Source: Merdibacter massiliensis
Lineage (GTDB): Bacteria; Bacillota_I; Bacilli_A; Erysipelotrichales; Erysipelotrichaceae
Assembly: GCF_900155395.1 (NCBI RefSeq)
Contig: NZ_LT699709.1
Coordinates: 1 to 64,000, forward strand
Length of the DNA stretch: 64,000 bases
Direction of reading: 5' to 3'
The translations under genes were made by a program, and so were the position numbers. Positions 20,508-29,558 of the stretch are shown piece after piece; the stretch's first letter is position 1, and every line of letters begins with the position of its first letter. The notes beneath the pieces were generated by a model. The model did no database searches and had not been told where the DNA came from. It worked only from the letters and a program-made list of their open reading frames with translations.

Positions 20508-22424
20508 TTATTCATATACACGTATACAATGATAAGCTTGATGAATCGCATTGAGCACCTTGCCCGGCTTTCGTGCATCGCCGACTTCTACAACTTCAAT
20601 GCCTTTTGCCATCATTTGTTCATATAAAGTATGATCGCTGCGGAAACCAGTTGAGAAAATAACCGTGTCCGCCGCAACAGTGATGGATTGTCCATCTTTT
20701 TCTAATAGGACATCATCCTTACGGATTTGTTTGGTCGCTGTAGCAGTATAAACTTTTACACCGCTATGATCGAGTAAATAACGAATATTTTGTTTGTTTG
20801 CTACAAATGAAGGTGCCGTCAATATATCATCCGCAATTTCTACAATTGTAACTTGTTTACCTTGTGATGCAAATTCAACACCCATCTCACAGCCAACTTC
20901 GCCACCGCCAATGATGACAATTTTATTACCAATCTGTTTTTCTTTCAATAAAGCTGGTACAGCGGTCATCACATGATCTTGTTGATAACCTTCGATCGGA
21001 ATAACAACAGGATCGGCACCAATCGCATCGATGACCAAATCTGGTGCAAAAGCAACGATATCATCAATCACAGCCGTTTTATTCATCTCAACATGAACAT
21101 CCCATTTTTTTACTTGATGCACCAAGTAATTCAATTGATCCTTGACATCTTGCTTAAAAGACATCGCCGCCGCAGCTGCCAATGCGCCGCCAAAGTGATC
21201 ATTTTTCTCCCACAGCGTTACATCAAAGCCGCGTTGCGCTGCTGTAGCTGCTGCTTTTAAGCCAGCCGGCCCACCGCCTAATACCAAGATTTTCTTCTTC
21301 ACTTTAGCCGGGGTGAGCACATACTCCTTTTCGCGCAGACAAAGCGGGTTGACAGCACAAGGACGCGGACGACCCAGCATTGCGTTGAAATGACATTCGC
21401 CACAGCCAATACATGCATTGATCTCTTCCAACTGATGTTTTTTCACCTTATTAGGCCAATGCGGATCAGCAATAAGGCCATGTCCAATCGCAATCAAATC
21501 GACAAGTCCATCTTGTAAAGCCGTCTCTGCAACATCCGGATGATTCAGCTTGCCATGTGCCATGATCGGTACATCCTTGCTCACACTGCGAATCAAGCGT
21601 GCTGCTTCCAGATCAAAACCAGGTTTTTGATATACACTGGATACCATACGCCAGCGAGATGCATACGAACCACGTCCAAAATGAATCAGATCGACACCAC
21701 TTTCAGCTAAACGCTTTGCAATCGCTAAACCTTCTTCCAACGGCTTTTCATCATCATCAACACTGTCAAGCGTCATCTTGACCGCAATAGGATAATCTTT
21801 GCCGCATGTCTTGCGAATCGCATCAATGATTTCAAACAGGAAACGCTGTCTATTCTCAAAAGATCCCCCGTATTCATCATTGCGGTGATTCCATTTTGCT
21901 GAAATAAATTGGTCGATGAGATAGCCTCCATAACCATGAATCTCAATGAGATCTACACCGGCATCTTTCGCTAGTTTTGCCGATTCGCCCATTGCGTTCA
22001 CCAATTGCCGTACTCCTTCGATCGGCAGTTCTTTACATATCAGCTCCGGATGATAATAGTTGGGGCATGGGGAAGCTGAATAAGTCGGGGTATGCGGATC
22101 GATCCAGTTCATGCGGCCAATGCCAGGAGAAAGCTGAACTGCAAATTTAGCACCGTATGCATGCACACTTTCAGCAATTCTCGACAACATATACACATGT
22201 TTGTTGCTGTTGAGCAATTGACATGCCGGTGGTTCAAAAGCGTCACTGACCGTGACTGCACCCGTCATGATCAATCCGGCTCCCCCTTTGGCACGTTCTT
22301 CATAATACGCCACATCATATGCATTGAATGCACAGCTTTGATCGCTCGTGGTCCCCATCGGAGCCAATACAATACGATTTTTTAACCGCAACGATCCAAT
22401 TTGAAATGGTTCGAATAATTTCAT
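20508..22424 (-). CDS. Fe-S flavin NAD(P)H ene-reductase (old yellow enzyme family)
   Basis: Oxidoreductase of 638 residues of the 2,4-dienoyl-CoA reductase/enoate reductase/BaiCD type. An FMN-binding TIM barrel covers about 1-330, with EIHGYGGYLIDQF at 161-173. A [4Fe-4S] cluster motif uses C338, C341, C344 and C356. FAD/NAD(P)-binding domains follow, with GGGPAG (383-388) and GGGEVG. Such enzymes reduce activated C=C bonds. The ATG at 22424 follows AAAGGAGG; the longer frame overlaps the promoter. It leads the operon with PTS and GH1 genes (15-base gap), which suggests its substrate comes from an imported glucoside. Confidence 0.85.
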   Translation of the reverse strand: MKLFEPFQIGSLRLKNRIVLAPMGTTSDQSCAFNAYDVAYYEERAKGGAGLIMTGAVTVSDAFEPPACQLLNSNKHVYMLSRIAESVHAYGAKFAVQLSPGIGRMNWIDPHTPTYSASPCPNYYHPELICKELPIEGVRQLVNAMGESAKLAKDAGVDLIEIHGYGGYLIDQFISAKWNHRNDEYGGSFENRQRFLFEIIDAIRKTCGKDYPIAVKMTLDSVDDDEKPLEEGLAIAKRLAESGVDLIHFGRGSYASRWRMVSSVYQKPGFDLEAARLIRSVSKDVPIMAHGKLNHPDVAETALQDGLVDLIAIGHGLIADPHWPNKVKKHQLEEINACIGCGECHFNAMLGRPRPCAVNPLCLREKEYVLTPAKVKKKILVLGGGPAGLKAAATAAQRGFDVTLWEKNDHFGGALAAAAAMSFKQDVKDQLNYLVHQVKKWDVHVEMNKTAVIDDIVAFAPDLVIDAIGADPVVIPIEGYQQDHVMTAVPALLKEKQIGNKIVIIGGGEVGCEMGVEFASQGKQVTIVEIADDILTAPSFVANKQNIRYLLDHSGVKVYTATATKQIRKDDVLLEKDGQSITVAADTVIFSTGFRSDHTLYEQMMAKGIEVVEVGDARKPGKVLNAIHQAYHCIRVYE

Positions 22425-22455
22425 GGTTCCTCCTTTATACTTTAGATACATATTT

Positions 22456-22501
22456 ATTATACCATGGTAACATATACATAGTAACAATGAAAACGGTTAC
22501 T
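22456..22501 (-). promoter_or_regulatory. Promoter and candidate operator of ene-reductase/glucoside operon
   Basis: An extended -10 TGGTATAAT has its TATAAT at 22456-22461. Upstream lies a perfect inverted repeat AGTAAC-N10-GTTACT (22480-22501), with a further GGTAAC at 22466-22471. The repeat lies between the operon and the divergent TetR gene and is a likely TetR binding site. Confidence 0.5.
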
Positions 22502-22576
22502 GTCAATGCCTAATTAAAGTTATTATAGAAAAAAATGAAAAAGTGTAGTATTCTGTTATTAAAAAGGAAGTATTTT

Positions 22577-23149
22577 ATGCAAACATCATCAACAAAAGAA
22601 AATATTCGTGAAACTGCGATTCAATTATTTAAAGAATACGGCTATGAAAAAGTAACGGTGCAGCAAATATGTAAAACATGCCATATCACCAAACGTACTT
22701 TTTATTATCATTTTGCATCCAAAAGTGCCGTTCTTACGGGATTGAATGATTATTTAGGCATGCGCGCCGAGACTTTATTATCTACTATGGCTTCACAAAA
22801 TAATAATGTTGAAACGCTGTGGACATTAATGAGTTATTATTGTATAAATAGTCAATCGATGGGCTTTCGTCTTGTCAAACAACTCTATATTCAGTCTTTG
22901 CTTGATGATGATGCTAAATTTCCAGAAGAGATGTATCTATATCCGATTGCTTTACAACTTATCAAAAATGCTATCAGTGCCAAGGAGATTGACAATACAT
23001 CAAGCAGTGATGATATCGCCTATACACTTTATCACGGTCTGCGCAGCGTATCGATTACGTGGGCTTTCGATCAAGGTTCTTATGATCTCATCAAAACTTT
23101 TAAACGCGTATTCGTAACTATCTTAGGCTATCATAAGCCTTTACAATAA
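22577..23149 (+). CDS. TetR/AcrR-family transcriptional regulator
   Basis: A 190-residue regulator with an N-terminal helix-turn-helix (about residues 10-55, VQQICKTCHITKRTFYYHF) and a helical effector domain of TetR_C type. The ATG at 22577 follows GGAAG; an ATG at 22535 has no ribosome binding site. It is divergent from the ene-reductase operon and probably controls it. The effector may be the aglycone or its reduced product (inference). Confidence 0.8.
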   Translation: MQTSSTKENIRETAIQLFKEYGYEKVTVQQICKTCHITKRTFYYHFASKSAVLTGLNDYLGMRAETLLSTMASQNNNVETLWTLMSYYCINSQSMGFRLVKQLYIQSLLDDDAKFPEEMYLYPIALQLIKNAISAKEIDNTSSSDDIAYTLYHGLRSVSITWAFDQGSYDLIKTFKRVFVTILGYHKPLQ

Positions 23150-23166
23150 AAGAAATACCATATATA

Positions 23167-23213
23167 ATGCATCCCTATAATTTAAAGACTAATTATAGAG
23201 GTGCATTTTTTTG
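23167..23213 (+). terminator. Terminator of tetR gene
   Basis: ATGCATCCCTATAATT pairs with AATTATAGAGGTGCAT around an 8-base loop, followed by TTTTTTT. Confidence 0.85.
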
Positions 23214-23540
23214 ACAAAACTAAAAAAATAGGAACTAGAAATTGATAAAAAGGGATAAGATGAAATAACTATTACTTAATTGTCAAAACAACATAATATA
23301 AAAAATATTCATAAGAAAATGAAACAAACGGGACTGCATGGCGTTATTCCTTAGATGAAATATACGTCATATAAGGAAGGGTTGTTATAATAACAAAAAA
23401 GGAATAATCCCTATATGAAAACAGGAATTATTCCTTTTTATCTATGAATATTCAAGTTTATAGCAGTCAATAATTTCAATCCATTCTAAAAAGATATTTG
23501 TTTATAAAATTACAAAACTTGCGAAAATACTTATTCCACT
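23214..23540. other. AT-rich intergenic gap with hairpin
   Basis: No gene was found in this stretch, which is markedly more AT-rich than its surroundings. It holds a hairpin GGAATAAT (23401-23408) / ATTATTCC (23427-23434) flanked by A and T runs, which could act as a terminator in either direction. A further TTATTCCTTA / ATAAGGAAG pair lies at 23344-23379. It may be a decayed gene or former insertion site. Confidence 0.4.
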
Positions 23541-23969
23541 TTACGAAAAACTAGAAATCAACGCAAAAGTAAAGTTGTCGCCATCTTCTAATGCAACATC
23601 ATCCATAGCCGGGCACATGCCGCCATATTCCTTACAGGATGCATTATTACTGGATTCAAACACCAGCCAAGGACCATTATCCATATCTTGATCTAATCCT
23701 GCAATGCTGGTCAATAATGAACCATATGTGCTCTCTTCGATCACTGCATCTAATTCATCTGTTTCTTCCAAGAATTGCGTCAATGTCTCTGCATTGCTTT
23801 GATAGCTTTTATTCAAAACTTCTGTTTCCGGATTTTGTGTACGATCAACTACGACGATCGTAATCTTTTTATCCCCGGCAGACATACTCTGTTTTAACAA
23901 TACTCCAGCACCGCACACAATTGCCAATAAGACGATGGCAATACCTGCATACAACCATTTTTTCTTCAT
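23541..23969 (-). CDS. Membrane-anchored DUF4430 protein
   Basis: A 142-residue protein with one N-terminal membrane segment (about 5-24) and an exported DUF4430 domain, the fold shared with the C-terminal domain of transcobalamin-like proteins. Motifs seen are ETLTQFLEE, YGSLLTSIAGLD, NGPWLVFESSN and DGDNFTFAL. A Cys pair (CKEYGGMC) lies near residue 115. It follows an ECF S-component gene by 24 bases, a frequent pairing that suggests capture of a small vitamin-like ligand outside the cell. The ligand is not known. Confidence 0.75.
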   Translation of the reverse strand: MKKKWLYAGIAIVLLAIVCGAGVLLKQSMSAGDKKITIVVVDRTQNPETEVLNKSYQSNAETLTQFLEETDELDAVIEESTYGSLLTSIAGLDQDMDNGPWLVFESSNNASCKEYGGMCPAMDDVALEDGDNFTFALISSFS

Positions 23970-23993
23970 ATATATTCTCCATTATAACTAATA

Positions 23994-24488
23994 TTAATGT
24001 AATTTTTTTACTCTACATAAGACGGCATGTATCGGCTCATATAGAAACAATGTCACTAAAAAAGTCAGTATCCCCTGTATCAACGATGTTTTTATTCCAA
24101 TCAGCAAATACAATACAGTAATCGTTTTACTGAACAAGATGAATGGAAGATCGACCAATTGCCCGATCAAAAAGGAAAAGATACCAGCAATGATAGCCAT
24201 CCGTGTCAAATGCCCCTGTAATATCCGCTTCATTGAGGCAAAAATAAATCCATAGGTTGGAAAGATCAACAGATAGCTGATATTCCAGATCATGATGCCA
24301 TGTAACAGCATATGTAAAGAAGCAAATAAAATACAAGCCAACACGATGTCTCTTCTAGAAAACACTTGTGAAAATGACAGGATCGTAAATGTAATCAATT
24401 CCAAGTAAAGTATATCTGAAAATGCATGGAATACGATATACAACAAAGTTCCCATCAAAGCAACTTGTGTTAATTCCCGTGTCGTCAT
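23994..24488 (-). CDS. Putative ECF transporter S component
   Basis: Integral membrane protein of 164 residues with about five to six hydrophobic helices. The start overlaps the YgiQ gene end by 4 bases. Size, topology and pairing with a DUF4430 protein fit a substrate-binding S component of an energy-coupling factor importer. ATPase and T subunits are not encoded here and would be shared. The substrate is unassigned; a cobalamin-like compound is one possibility from the neighbour. Confidence 0.6.
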   Translation of the reverse strand: MTTRELTQVALMGTLLYIVFHAFSDILYLELITFTILSFSQVFSRRDIVLACILFASLHMLLHGIMIWNISYLLIFPTYGFIFASMKRILQGHLTRMAIIAGIFSFLIGQLVDLPFILFSKTITVLYLLIGIKTSLIQGILTFLVTLFLYEPIHAVLCRVKKLH

Positions 24489-26353
24489 GAATATTTCTTT
24501 TCACCTTTAACATTTCTTATCTGACCATGACGTTTACCGCGATAGTAGTTCCCCTGTTTATCCATCACTGGTCTTTTTGCAGGAATCAGACATTTTGGCC
24601 CTGATCCTATCAGATCTTCCCGGTGTGCCTTTTTTAAAGCACGATATACGATATCGTAATTTTTTGGATAAGAAAACTGCATGAGCGCACGCTGCTCTAA
24701 TTTTTCTTCATATGTTTTTGCCACATACACCGGTTTCATCGTACGCGGATCCAATCCTGTATGATACATGCAAGTTGCCAAAGTGCCCGGTGTCGGATAA
24801 AAGTCTTGTACCTGTTTCGGTGTATGATGGATCTTTTTCAAATAACAAGCGAGTTCAATAGCATCCGACAGTTCACATCCTGGATGAGAGCTCATCAAAT
24901 ATGGCACCAAGAACTGTTTCATTCCAAATTCTTCATTCTTTTCATGATATTTATCAACAAATTTAAGATACAGTTCTTTTCTCGGTTTCCCCATCTTGTC
25001 CAATACTTTTGCGCTGACATGTTCCGGGGCAACTTTTAACTGCCCGCTGATATGGTACTGGATCAGACGATCAAAGAACGTTTCATCTTTATCATACATC
25101 AGATAGTCATAGCGAATACCGGAACGAATAAATACCTTTTTCACTTTTGGCAATGCGCGGACGGCATCTAACATCTCCACATACGGACGATGATCTACCT
25201 TCAAGTTTGGGCATGGTTTCGGCCACAGACATTGTCGCTTTGGACATGCGCCATGCGTTGTCTGTTTATCACAGGCAGGGCGTGTAAAGTTTGCGCTCGG
25301 TCCTCCTATATCGTGAATATATCCTTTAAAATTCGGCATTTCTGTTATTTTCTTCGCCTCTTCTACCACGCTTTGCGTACTTCTTGCAGAGATGACCCTC
25401 CCTTGATGAGAAGTGATCGCGCAAAATGCACAGCTTCCAAAACAGCCTCGATTTGCCGTAATGGAAAACTGAACTTCTTCAATGGCGGGAACATAGGTGT
25501 ATTTTGGATGGAATGTACGCTCATAGGGCAACGAATAGGTAAAATCCATCTGTTCCTGGGTCAATGGCAACGGCGGCTGATTGCAGATCACATACCAACC
25601 GTCATAAGGCTCGATCAGGATCTTTGAATGAATCGCATCTTGATTCTCATATTGGATCATAAAGCTTTTGGCATAGGCTCGTTTATCTTTTTTTACCGTT
25701 TCATAATCCGGCAATAAAATATAGTCATCTACGATCCAGTCAATGGTTTTGCTTTTCCAGACCGTTCCCCGGATATAACAAATATTTTCAATTGGCAGAC
25801 CGCTGTTCAATGCATCCGCAACCTCAATGATCGTATTTTCACCCATGCCGAACATCAACAAATCAGCTTGCGAATCCATCAAGATCGAACGCCGCACACG
25901 ATCATCCCAATAATCATAATGTGCCAGACGCCGCAGACTTGCCTCAATACCGCCGATCAAAATAGGGACATGCGGAAACAAACGCTTTAATATCTGAGTA
26001 TAGACAATGGTTGCACGATCCGGCCTCTTTCCCATGACACCATTATCGGTATAAGAATCTTTGTCCCGTCTTCGTTTATTCACTGAATAATGATTCACCA
26101 TAGAGTCAATATTTCCTGCAGATACCAAAAAGCCTAGTCGAGGGGTGCCAAATTGCATAAATTCACTGTCATCATGCCAATCCGGTTGAGAAAGGATGGC
26201 ACAGCTATAACCAAAGGCTTGCAGCGTACGGGTAATGATCGCACAGCCAAAGGATGGATGGTCAACATACGCATCACCTAAGACATAGACGAAATCTACT
26301 TGTTCATAGCCTTGTTCCAGCATTTCTTCGCGTGTGGTCGGTAAAAAAGACAT
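24485..26353 (-). CDS. YgiQ family radical SAM protein
   Basis: Radical SAM enzyme of 622 residues. The N-terminal domain holds the UPF0313 motifs (TTREEMLEQG, GDAYVDHPSFG). The cluster motif CxxxCxxC is in NRGCFGSCAFCAI. A C-terminal domain of DUF3362 type carries the KHRPYRRGKRHGQ-like end (here QGNYYRGKRHGQIR). The substrate of the family is unknown. The ATG at 26353 follows AAGGAGGG; the earlier in-frame start lacks one. Confidence 0.9.
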   Translation of the reverse strand: MSFLPTTREEMLEQGYEQVDFVYVLGDAYVDHPSFGCAIITRTLQAFGYSCAILSQPDWHDDSEFMQFGTPRLGFLVSAGNIDSMVNHYSVNKRRRDKDSYTDNGVMGKRPDRATIVYTQILKRLFPHVPILIGGIEASLRRLAHYDYWDDRVRRSILMDSQADLLMFGMGENTIIEVADALNSGLPIENICYIRGTVWKSKTIDWIVDDYILLPDYETVKKDKRAYAKSFMIQYENQDAIHSKILIEPYDGWYVICNQPPLPLTQEQMDFTYSLPYERTFHPKYTYVPAIEEVQFSITANRGCFGSCAFCAITSHQGRVISARSTQSVVEEAKKITEMPNFKGYIHDIGGPSANFTRPACDKQTTHGACPKRQCLWPKPCPNLKVDHRPYVEMLDAVRALPKVKKVFIRSGIRYDYLMYDKDETFFDRLIQYHISGQLKVAPEHVSAKVLDKMGKPRKELYLKFVDKYHEKNEEFGMKQFLVPYLMSSHPGCELSDAIELACYLKKIHHTPKQVQDFYPTPGTLATCMYHTGLDPRTMKPVYVAKTYEEKLEQRALMQFSYPKNYDIVYRALKKAHREDLIGSGPKCLIPAKRPVMDKQGNYYRGKRHGQIRNVKGEKKYS

Positions 26354-26411
26354 ACGATCCCTCCTTATCTTTACAGATTTTAACATGCCTTTACCGTCTT
26401 GAAAAGAGCAC

Positions 26412-26437
26412 AAAAAGAAAACCGCAAAATGCGGTTT
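26412..26437 (-). terminator. Terminator of acetyltransferase gene
   Basis: Minus strand AACCGC-ATTTT-GCGGTT followed by TTCTTTTTG. The stem begins directly at the stop codon (26436-26438). Confidence 0.85.
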
Positions 26438-26912
26438 ATTTATCTAATATAACTTCCATGCCAATCTTTTGCTGCTGCAGACCGCAGGATTCATAAAAAC
26501 GCATCGCCGCTTTGTTGCAAGCCCAAACATTTAATGTTACATTATAACATTCATGTTCTTTCGCATACTGCAACACTGCCTGATAAAGCGCTTTTCCGAT
26601 ATGCTGCCCTCTAGTGACCTCATCCACACATAAATCGTCAATATATAAAGTTTTTATATCCGTTAGGATATTGTTGTTGAGATGCTGCTGAAAGATGCAG
26701 AAGGCATAGCCCAATACCCGATCTTCTTCATCACAGGCAACCAAAATCGGACGTGCATCATCAGCAATGATCGCTGATAATTCATCATCGCTATATTTCT
26801 GTGTTCCCGCTTTGAATAGATCCGGCCGCCCTTCATGATGAATGGCCTCCACCTGTTTCAACAAAGCGTGGATCCGCTGCATATCTTTCTTTTCTGCTCT
26901 GCGTATATTCAT
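26436..26912 (-). CDS. GNAT family N-acetyltransferase
   Basis: A 158-residue cytosolic acyltransferase. The acetyl-CoA binding motif is VDEVTRGQHIGKALYQAV (about 111-128), followed by the C-terminal MRFYESCGL strand-helix. The substrate cannot be assigned. It ends in its own terminator and is separated by 36 bases from the upstream flippase gene. Confidence 0.87.
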   Translation of the reverse strand: MNIRRAEKKDMQRIHALLKQVEAIHHEGRPDLFKAGTQKYSDDELSAIIADDARPILVACDEEDRVLGYAFCIFQQHLNNNILTDIKTLYIDDLCVDEVTRGQHIGKALYQAVLQYAKEHECYNVTLNVWACNKAAMRFYESCGLQQQKIGMEVILDK

Positions 26913-26947
26913 ATTTAAGCTATCCCCTTTCTTCTTTATATTTGTTG

Positions 26948-28564
26948 TTATCGTTTATTCTTTATTTTTGCTTTTAATCCATTTAAATCGATATGGAAGA
27001 TCAATTGCGGCAAACCAAAGAAATATGTTACACCAAAATAGGCAAGAACAACAAAGATGCCGCTGAATGCCATTTGCAAAAAGTTCAATAGTTTTCCATG
27101 TCCCATTGCATCGATGCCGACCCATTGGAACAAATAAAATACCAATACCATAGGAATGAGCGAAAGCAGGATCAATAAAAATCTTCGCCAGGTATACTTC
27201 CATTTTACATGCACATGTTTCGTCAACAAATAATAATCAATTACGATCGACAATAAATAAATCAAGATGCTCGCAATGACCAATCCTTCAAACCCCCAGA
27301 TACAGATCATAGGATAAGTAATGATGAATTTAATGATCGTGATCAATATTTCAAATTTCATTTTCAGATTCCGCATGCCGACCGACATGACGATCGAAGT
27401 AAAGATAGGACCGAAAATTGCGAAGAAGACTTGTACAGAATACCATTTCAAGACATAAGTACAGATTTCCAGGCCCTTTTCCGGCGGAAATAGTGTTTCA
27501 TATAATGGACCTGCATACAGAAACAGACATAAACAAATCGGTGTTCCGATATACATGACCGTTTCCACACATTCGCAGATCGATCTGGATACCTTTTTAT
27601 AATCCTTTTTTGTCATGTAACTTGTGATCATCGGCAAGATGGCAGCACTGAATCCCGGTGCCAGGATCAAAGGAATGGCCGTTAATTTTAATGTTCCATA
27701 ATTGATGGACTGAGTATAGATCTCCGCCTGTGCCGCATCCATACCATTGGCTATAAAACCATTCGTCACGAATAAAGAGTTGATCAGATTATCGCTGTAA
27801 CCTAAGATTGCTACCAATAAATACGGCATGGCAACAATGCTCAATTCCTTTATGATAGCACGCTTTTCTATATGATCATCACTTGTTTTTGCTTTCTTGC
27901 GGATATCCGGCATTACTTTACGATCATACAGTTTTAAATGCATGATTGCCAAAACAGCCGCCACACTGGTAGAAAGCACACCAAAATAGACTGCCCACAA
28001 GCGGTCCATATTCAGCACATAAATAGAAATGGCACTTGCCCCCAGCAGAAAGGCAACCCGTCCTACCTGCTCTAAAACTTGTGATGCAGCATAGACCTCC
28101 ATATCTTTCAGTCCTTGATAAAAGCCTCGAATACTTGACAAGATAGGCACGAAGAACAAGGCTAACGACAAGATGATCAAGACTTTCTGCATATCTTCTA
28201 CGCCGATCTTGGTCATCAGCGGTGCCAAGACACCAGAAAAAGCAATCAGCAATATCATCATGATAAATCCTGCCATCATCATCATCGAATGTGAAAGTTT
28301 TCGTACCAGCAATACGGTATTATAATGATGCAAGGTAGAGTATTTGGCGACCAATGCGGAAACTGCAAACGGAAAGCCGGCTAATGCGATATTCAGCAGA
28401 TAATTATATATCTGATAAGCAAATCCATATAAATTGATGTTGGTGGTCGTTCCCATGATCGAATTAAACGGGATCGCATAAAGGACACCAATTGCTTTCG
28501 CAAAAAACATACCTGCACTGCTGATCAGACCGCCTATGAGCAACGATTGTCTTTTACTGCTCAT
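26948..28564 (-). CDS. SpoVB/YtgP-type MOP flippase (probable lipid II flippase)
   Basis: Polytopic membrane protein of 538 residues with about 14 hydrophobic segments, of the polysaccharide biosynthesis/MOP superfamily. The N-terminus (IGGLISSAGMFFAKAIGVLYAIPF) is characteristic of the SpoVB/YtgP branch, whose YtgP members act as MurJ-type lipid II flippases. AAAGGAGG lies before the start. An extended -10 TGATATAAT (TATAAT at 28706-28711) lies about 140 bases upstream. The precise lipid-linked substrate is inferred. Confidence 0.8.
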   Translation of the reverse strand: MSSKRQSLLIGGLISSAGMFFAKAIGVLYAIPFNSIMGTTTNINLYGFAYQIYNYLLNIALAGFPFAVSALVAKYSTLHHYNTVLLVRKLSHSMMMMAGFIMMILLIAFSGVLAPLMTKIGVEDMQKVLIILSLALFFVPILSSIRGFYQGLKDMEVYAASQVLEQVGRVAFLLGASAISIYVLNMDRLWAVYFGVLSTSVAAVLAIMHLKLYDRKVMPDIRKKAKTSDDHIEKRAIIKELSIVAMPYLLVAILGYSDNLINSLFVTNGFIANGMDAAQAEIYTQSINYGTLKLTAIPLILAPGFSAAILPMITSYMTKKDYKKVSRSICECVETVMYIGTPICLCLFLYAGPLYETLFPPEKGLEICTYVLKWYSVQVFFAIFGPIFTSIVMSVGMRNLKMKFEILITIIKFIITYPMICIWGFEGLVIASILIYLLSIVIDYYLLTKHVHVKWKYTWRRFLLILLSLIPMVLVFYLFQWVGIDAMGHGKLLNFLQMAFSGIFVVLAYFGVTYFFGLPQLIFHIDLNGLKAKIKNKR

Positions 28565-28705
28565 TCATCATATCCTCCTTTCGATCATTGACATGCACAT
28601 CATCCTTATACTATTTTGCTATACTTATTTCCCATTTTTTATGCATATGCAAAACAAGCTGTTTTATTCTTTTTCATCAACAAAGATAATGAGATATCTT
28701 TTTGA

Positions 28706-28713
28706 ATTATATC
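28706..28713 (-). promoter_or_regulatory. Extended -10 promoter of flippase gene
   Basis: TG-A-TATAAT on the minus strand with a T-rich upstream stretch and no clear -35. It is the only good promoter in the 230-base gap 28565-28795, and leaves a leader of about 135 bases in which I see no clear structure. Confidence 0.45.
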
Positions 28714-28795
28714 ATAAGTAAACAAAAAAAAGAGTATAAACAAGCAGAATGTACAGATTATTTCACATTTCATTTTTTACACTCCGCACAAAGCA

Positions 28796-28826
28796 AAGAA
28801 CAGCACTTCCTTGTGCTGTTTCTTTA
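28796..28826 (-). terminator. Terminator of lipoprotein gene
   Basis: Minus strand AACAGCAC-AAGGAA-GTGCTGTT followed by CTTTGCTTTG. The stem begins a few bases after the stop codon at 28824-28826. Confidence 0.75.
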
Positions 28827-29465
28827 TTTTTGAATATCCGAAATACTTCGCGTCATGGAAATGCCTAATCCATCATAAGCATAAGTAAATTTTTCAGGAT
28901 AACCTTCTTCATCTACCGTAAGTGTGACCACATAATCATTTCCCGCCTGTGAACTGCCAGAAATCGTCCATGTATCTCCTTCTTTTGAATAAGAAGCATC
29001 TTCTAAATTTTCCATGATCAGAAAGTATTGCTGCGACATATGGGCTGCAGCCTGTGTTTCATAGCCATCACTATAGATCAGCGTAGAATCTTCGTATCGA
29101 TGCACCAGCTGACAGCCGCTCTCATTTTCTGCTGTCCCTTCCAGTTCAGAAGAACTGCATGTCACATTTTCTTTCTTTCCATCTTCATAGACAAAATACA
29201 TCTGTATCGTTTCTGTTGCAGTATCGCTGGATTTCCCTACCATGACATCCGCTTCATTTTGTTCCATATACTCATAATCACTTGCATAATCATGATCATA
29301 GGAAACAGTAGAAACGTGATAGCTTTTTACCTGATCCAACTGTTCTACTGTTGCTTTGTATGCTTCATATGTTGCTGCATCATTTGTTTTCGTATTCGTA
29401 CTTGCCGTAGAACAGCCAGCAAGCAATACCATAGACAATGCAAGACAGACACTACTTCCTTTCAT
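28824..29465 (-). CDS. Uncharacterised lipoprotein
   Basis: Exported lipoprotein of 213 residues. The signal peptide ends in the lipobox LAGC (Cys at 18), followed by a Ser/Thr/Asn linker. The remaining domain is acidic and beta-rich (repeated Tyr, Glu, Asp and Thr), with a Cys pair around 103-118. It resembles the small LolA/DUF6612-like lipoproteins of Bacillota in general pattern only. It stands alone with its own terminator. Confidence 0.65.
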   Translation of the reverse strand: MKGSSVCLALSMVLLAGCSTASTNTKTNDAATYEAYKATVEQLDQVKSYHVSTVSYDHDYASDYEYMEQNEADVMVGKSSDTATETIQMYFVYEDGKKENVTCSSSELEGTAENESGCQLVHRYEDSTLIYSDGYETQAAAHMSQQYFLIMENLEDASYSKEGDTWTISGSSQAGNDYVVTLTVDEEGYPEKFTYAYDGLGISMTRSISDIQK

Positions 29466-29558
29466 GATACGACCCCTCTTATTGTTATCTTATAAGAGAC
29501 AGTATACTAGACAAAACTACAAATCATTTGAATAGCAAGGGAACAATACGTGAAAAAA

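Noticed and set aside
28640-28680. Short peptide frame upstream of the flippase gene on the minus strand
   Set aside because: About 12 codons without a ribosome binding site or amino acid bias; not supportable as a leader peptide.
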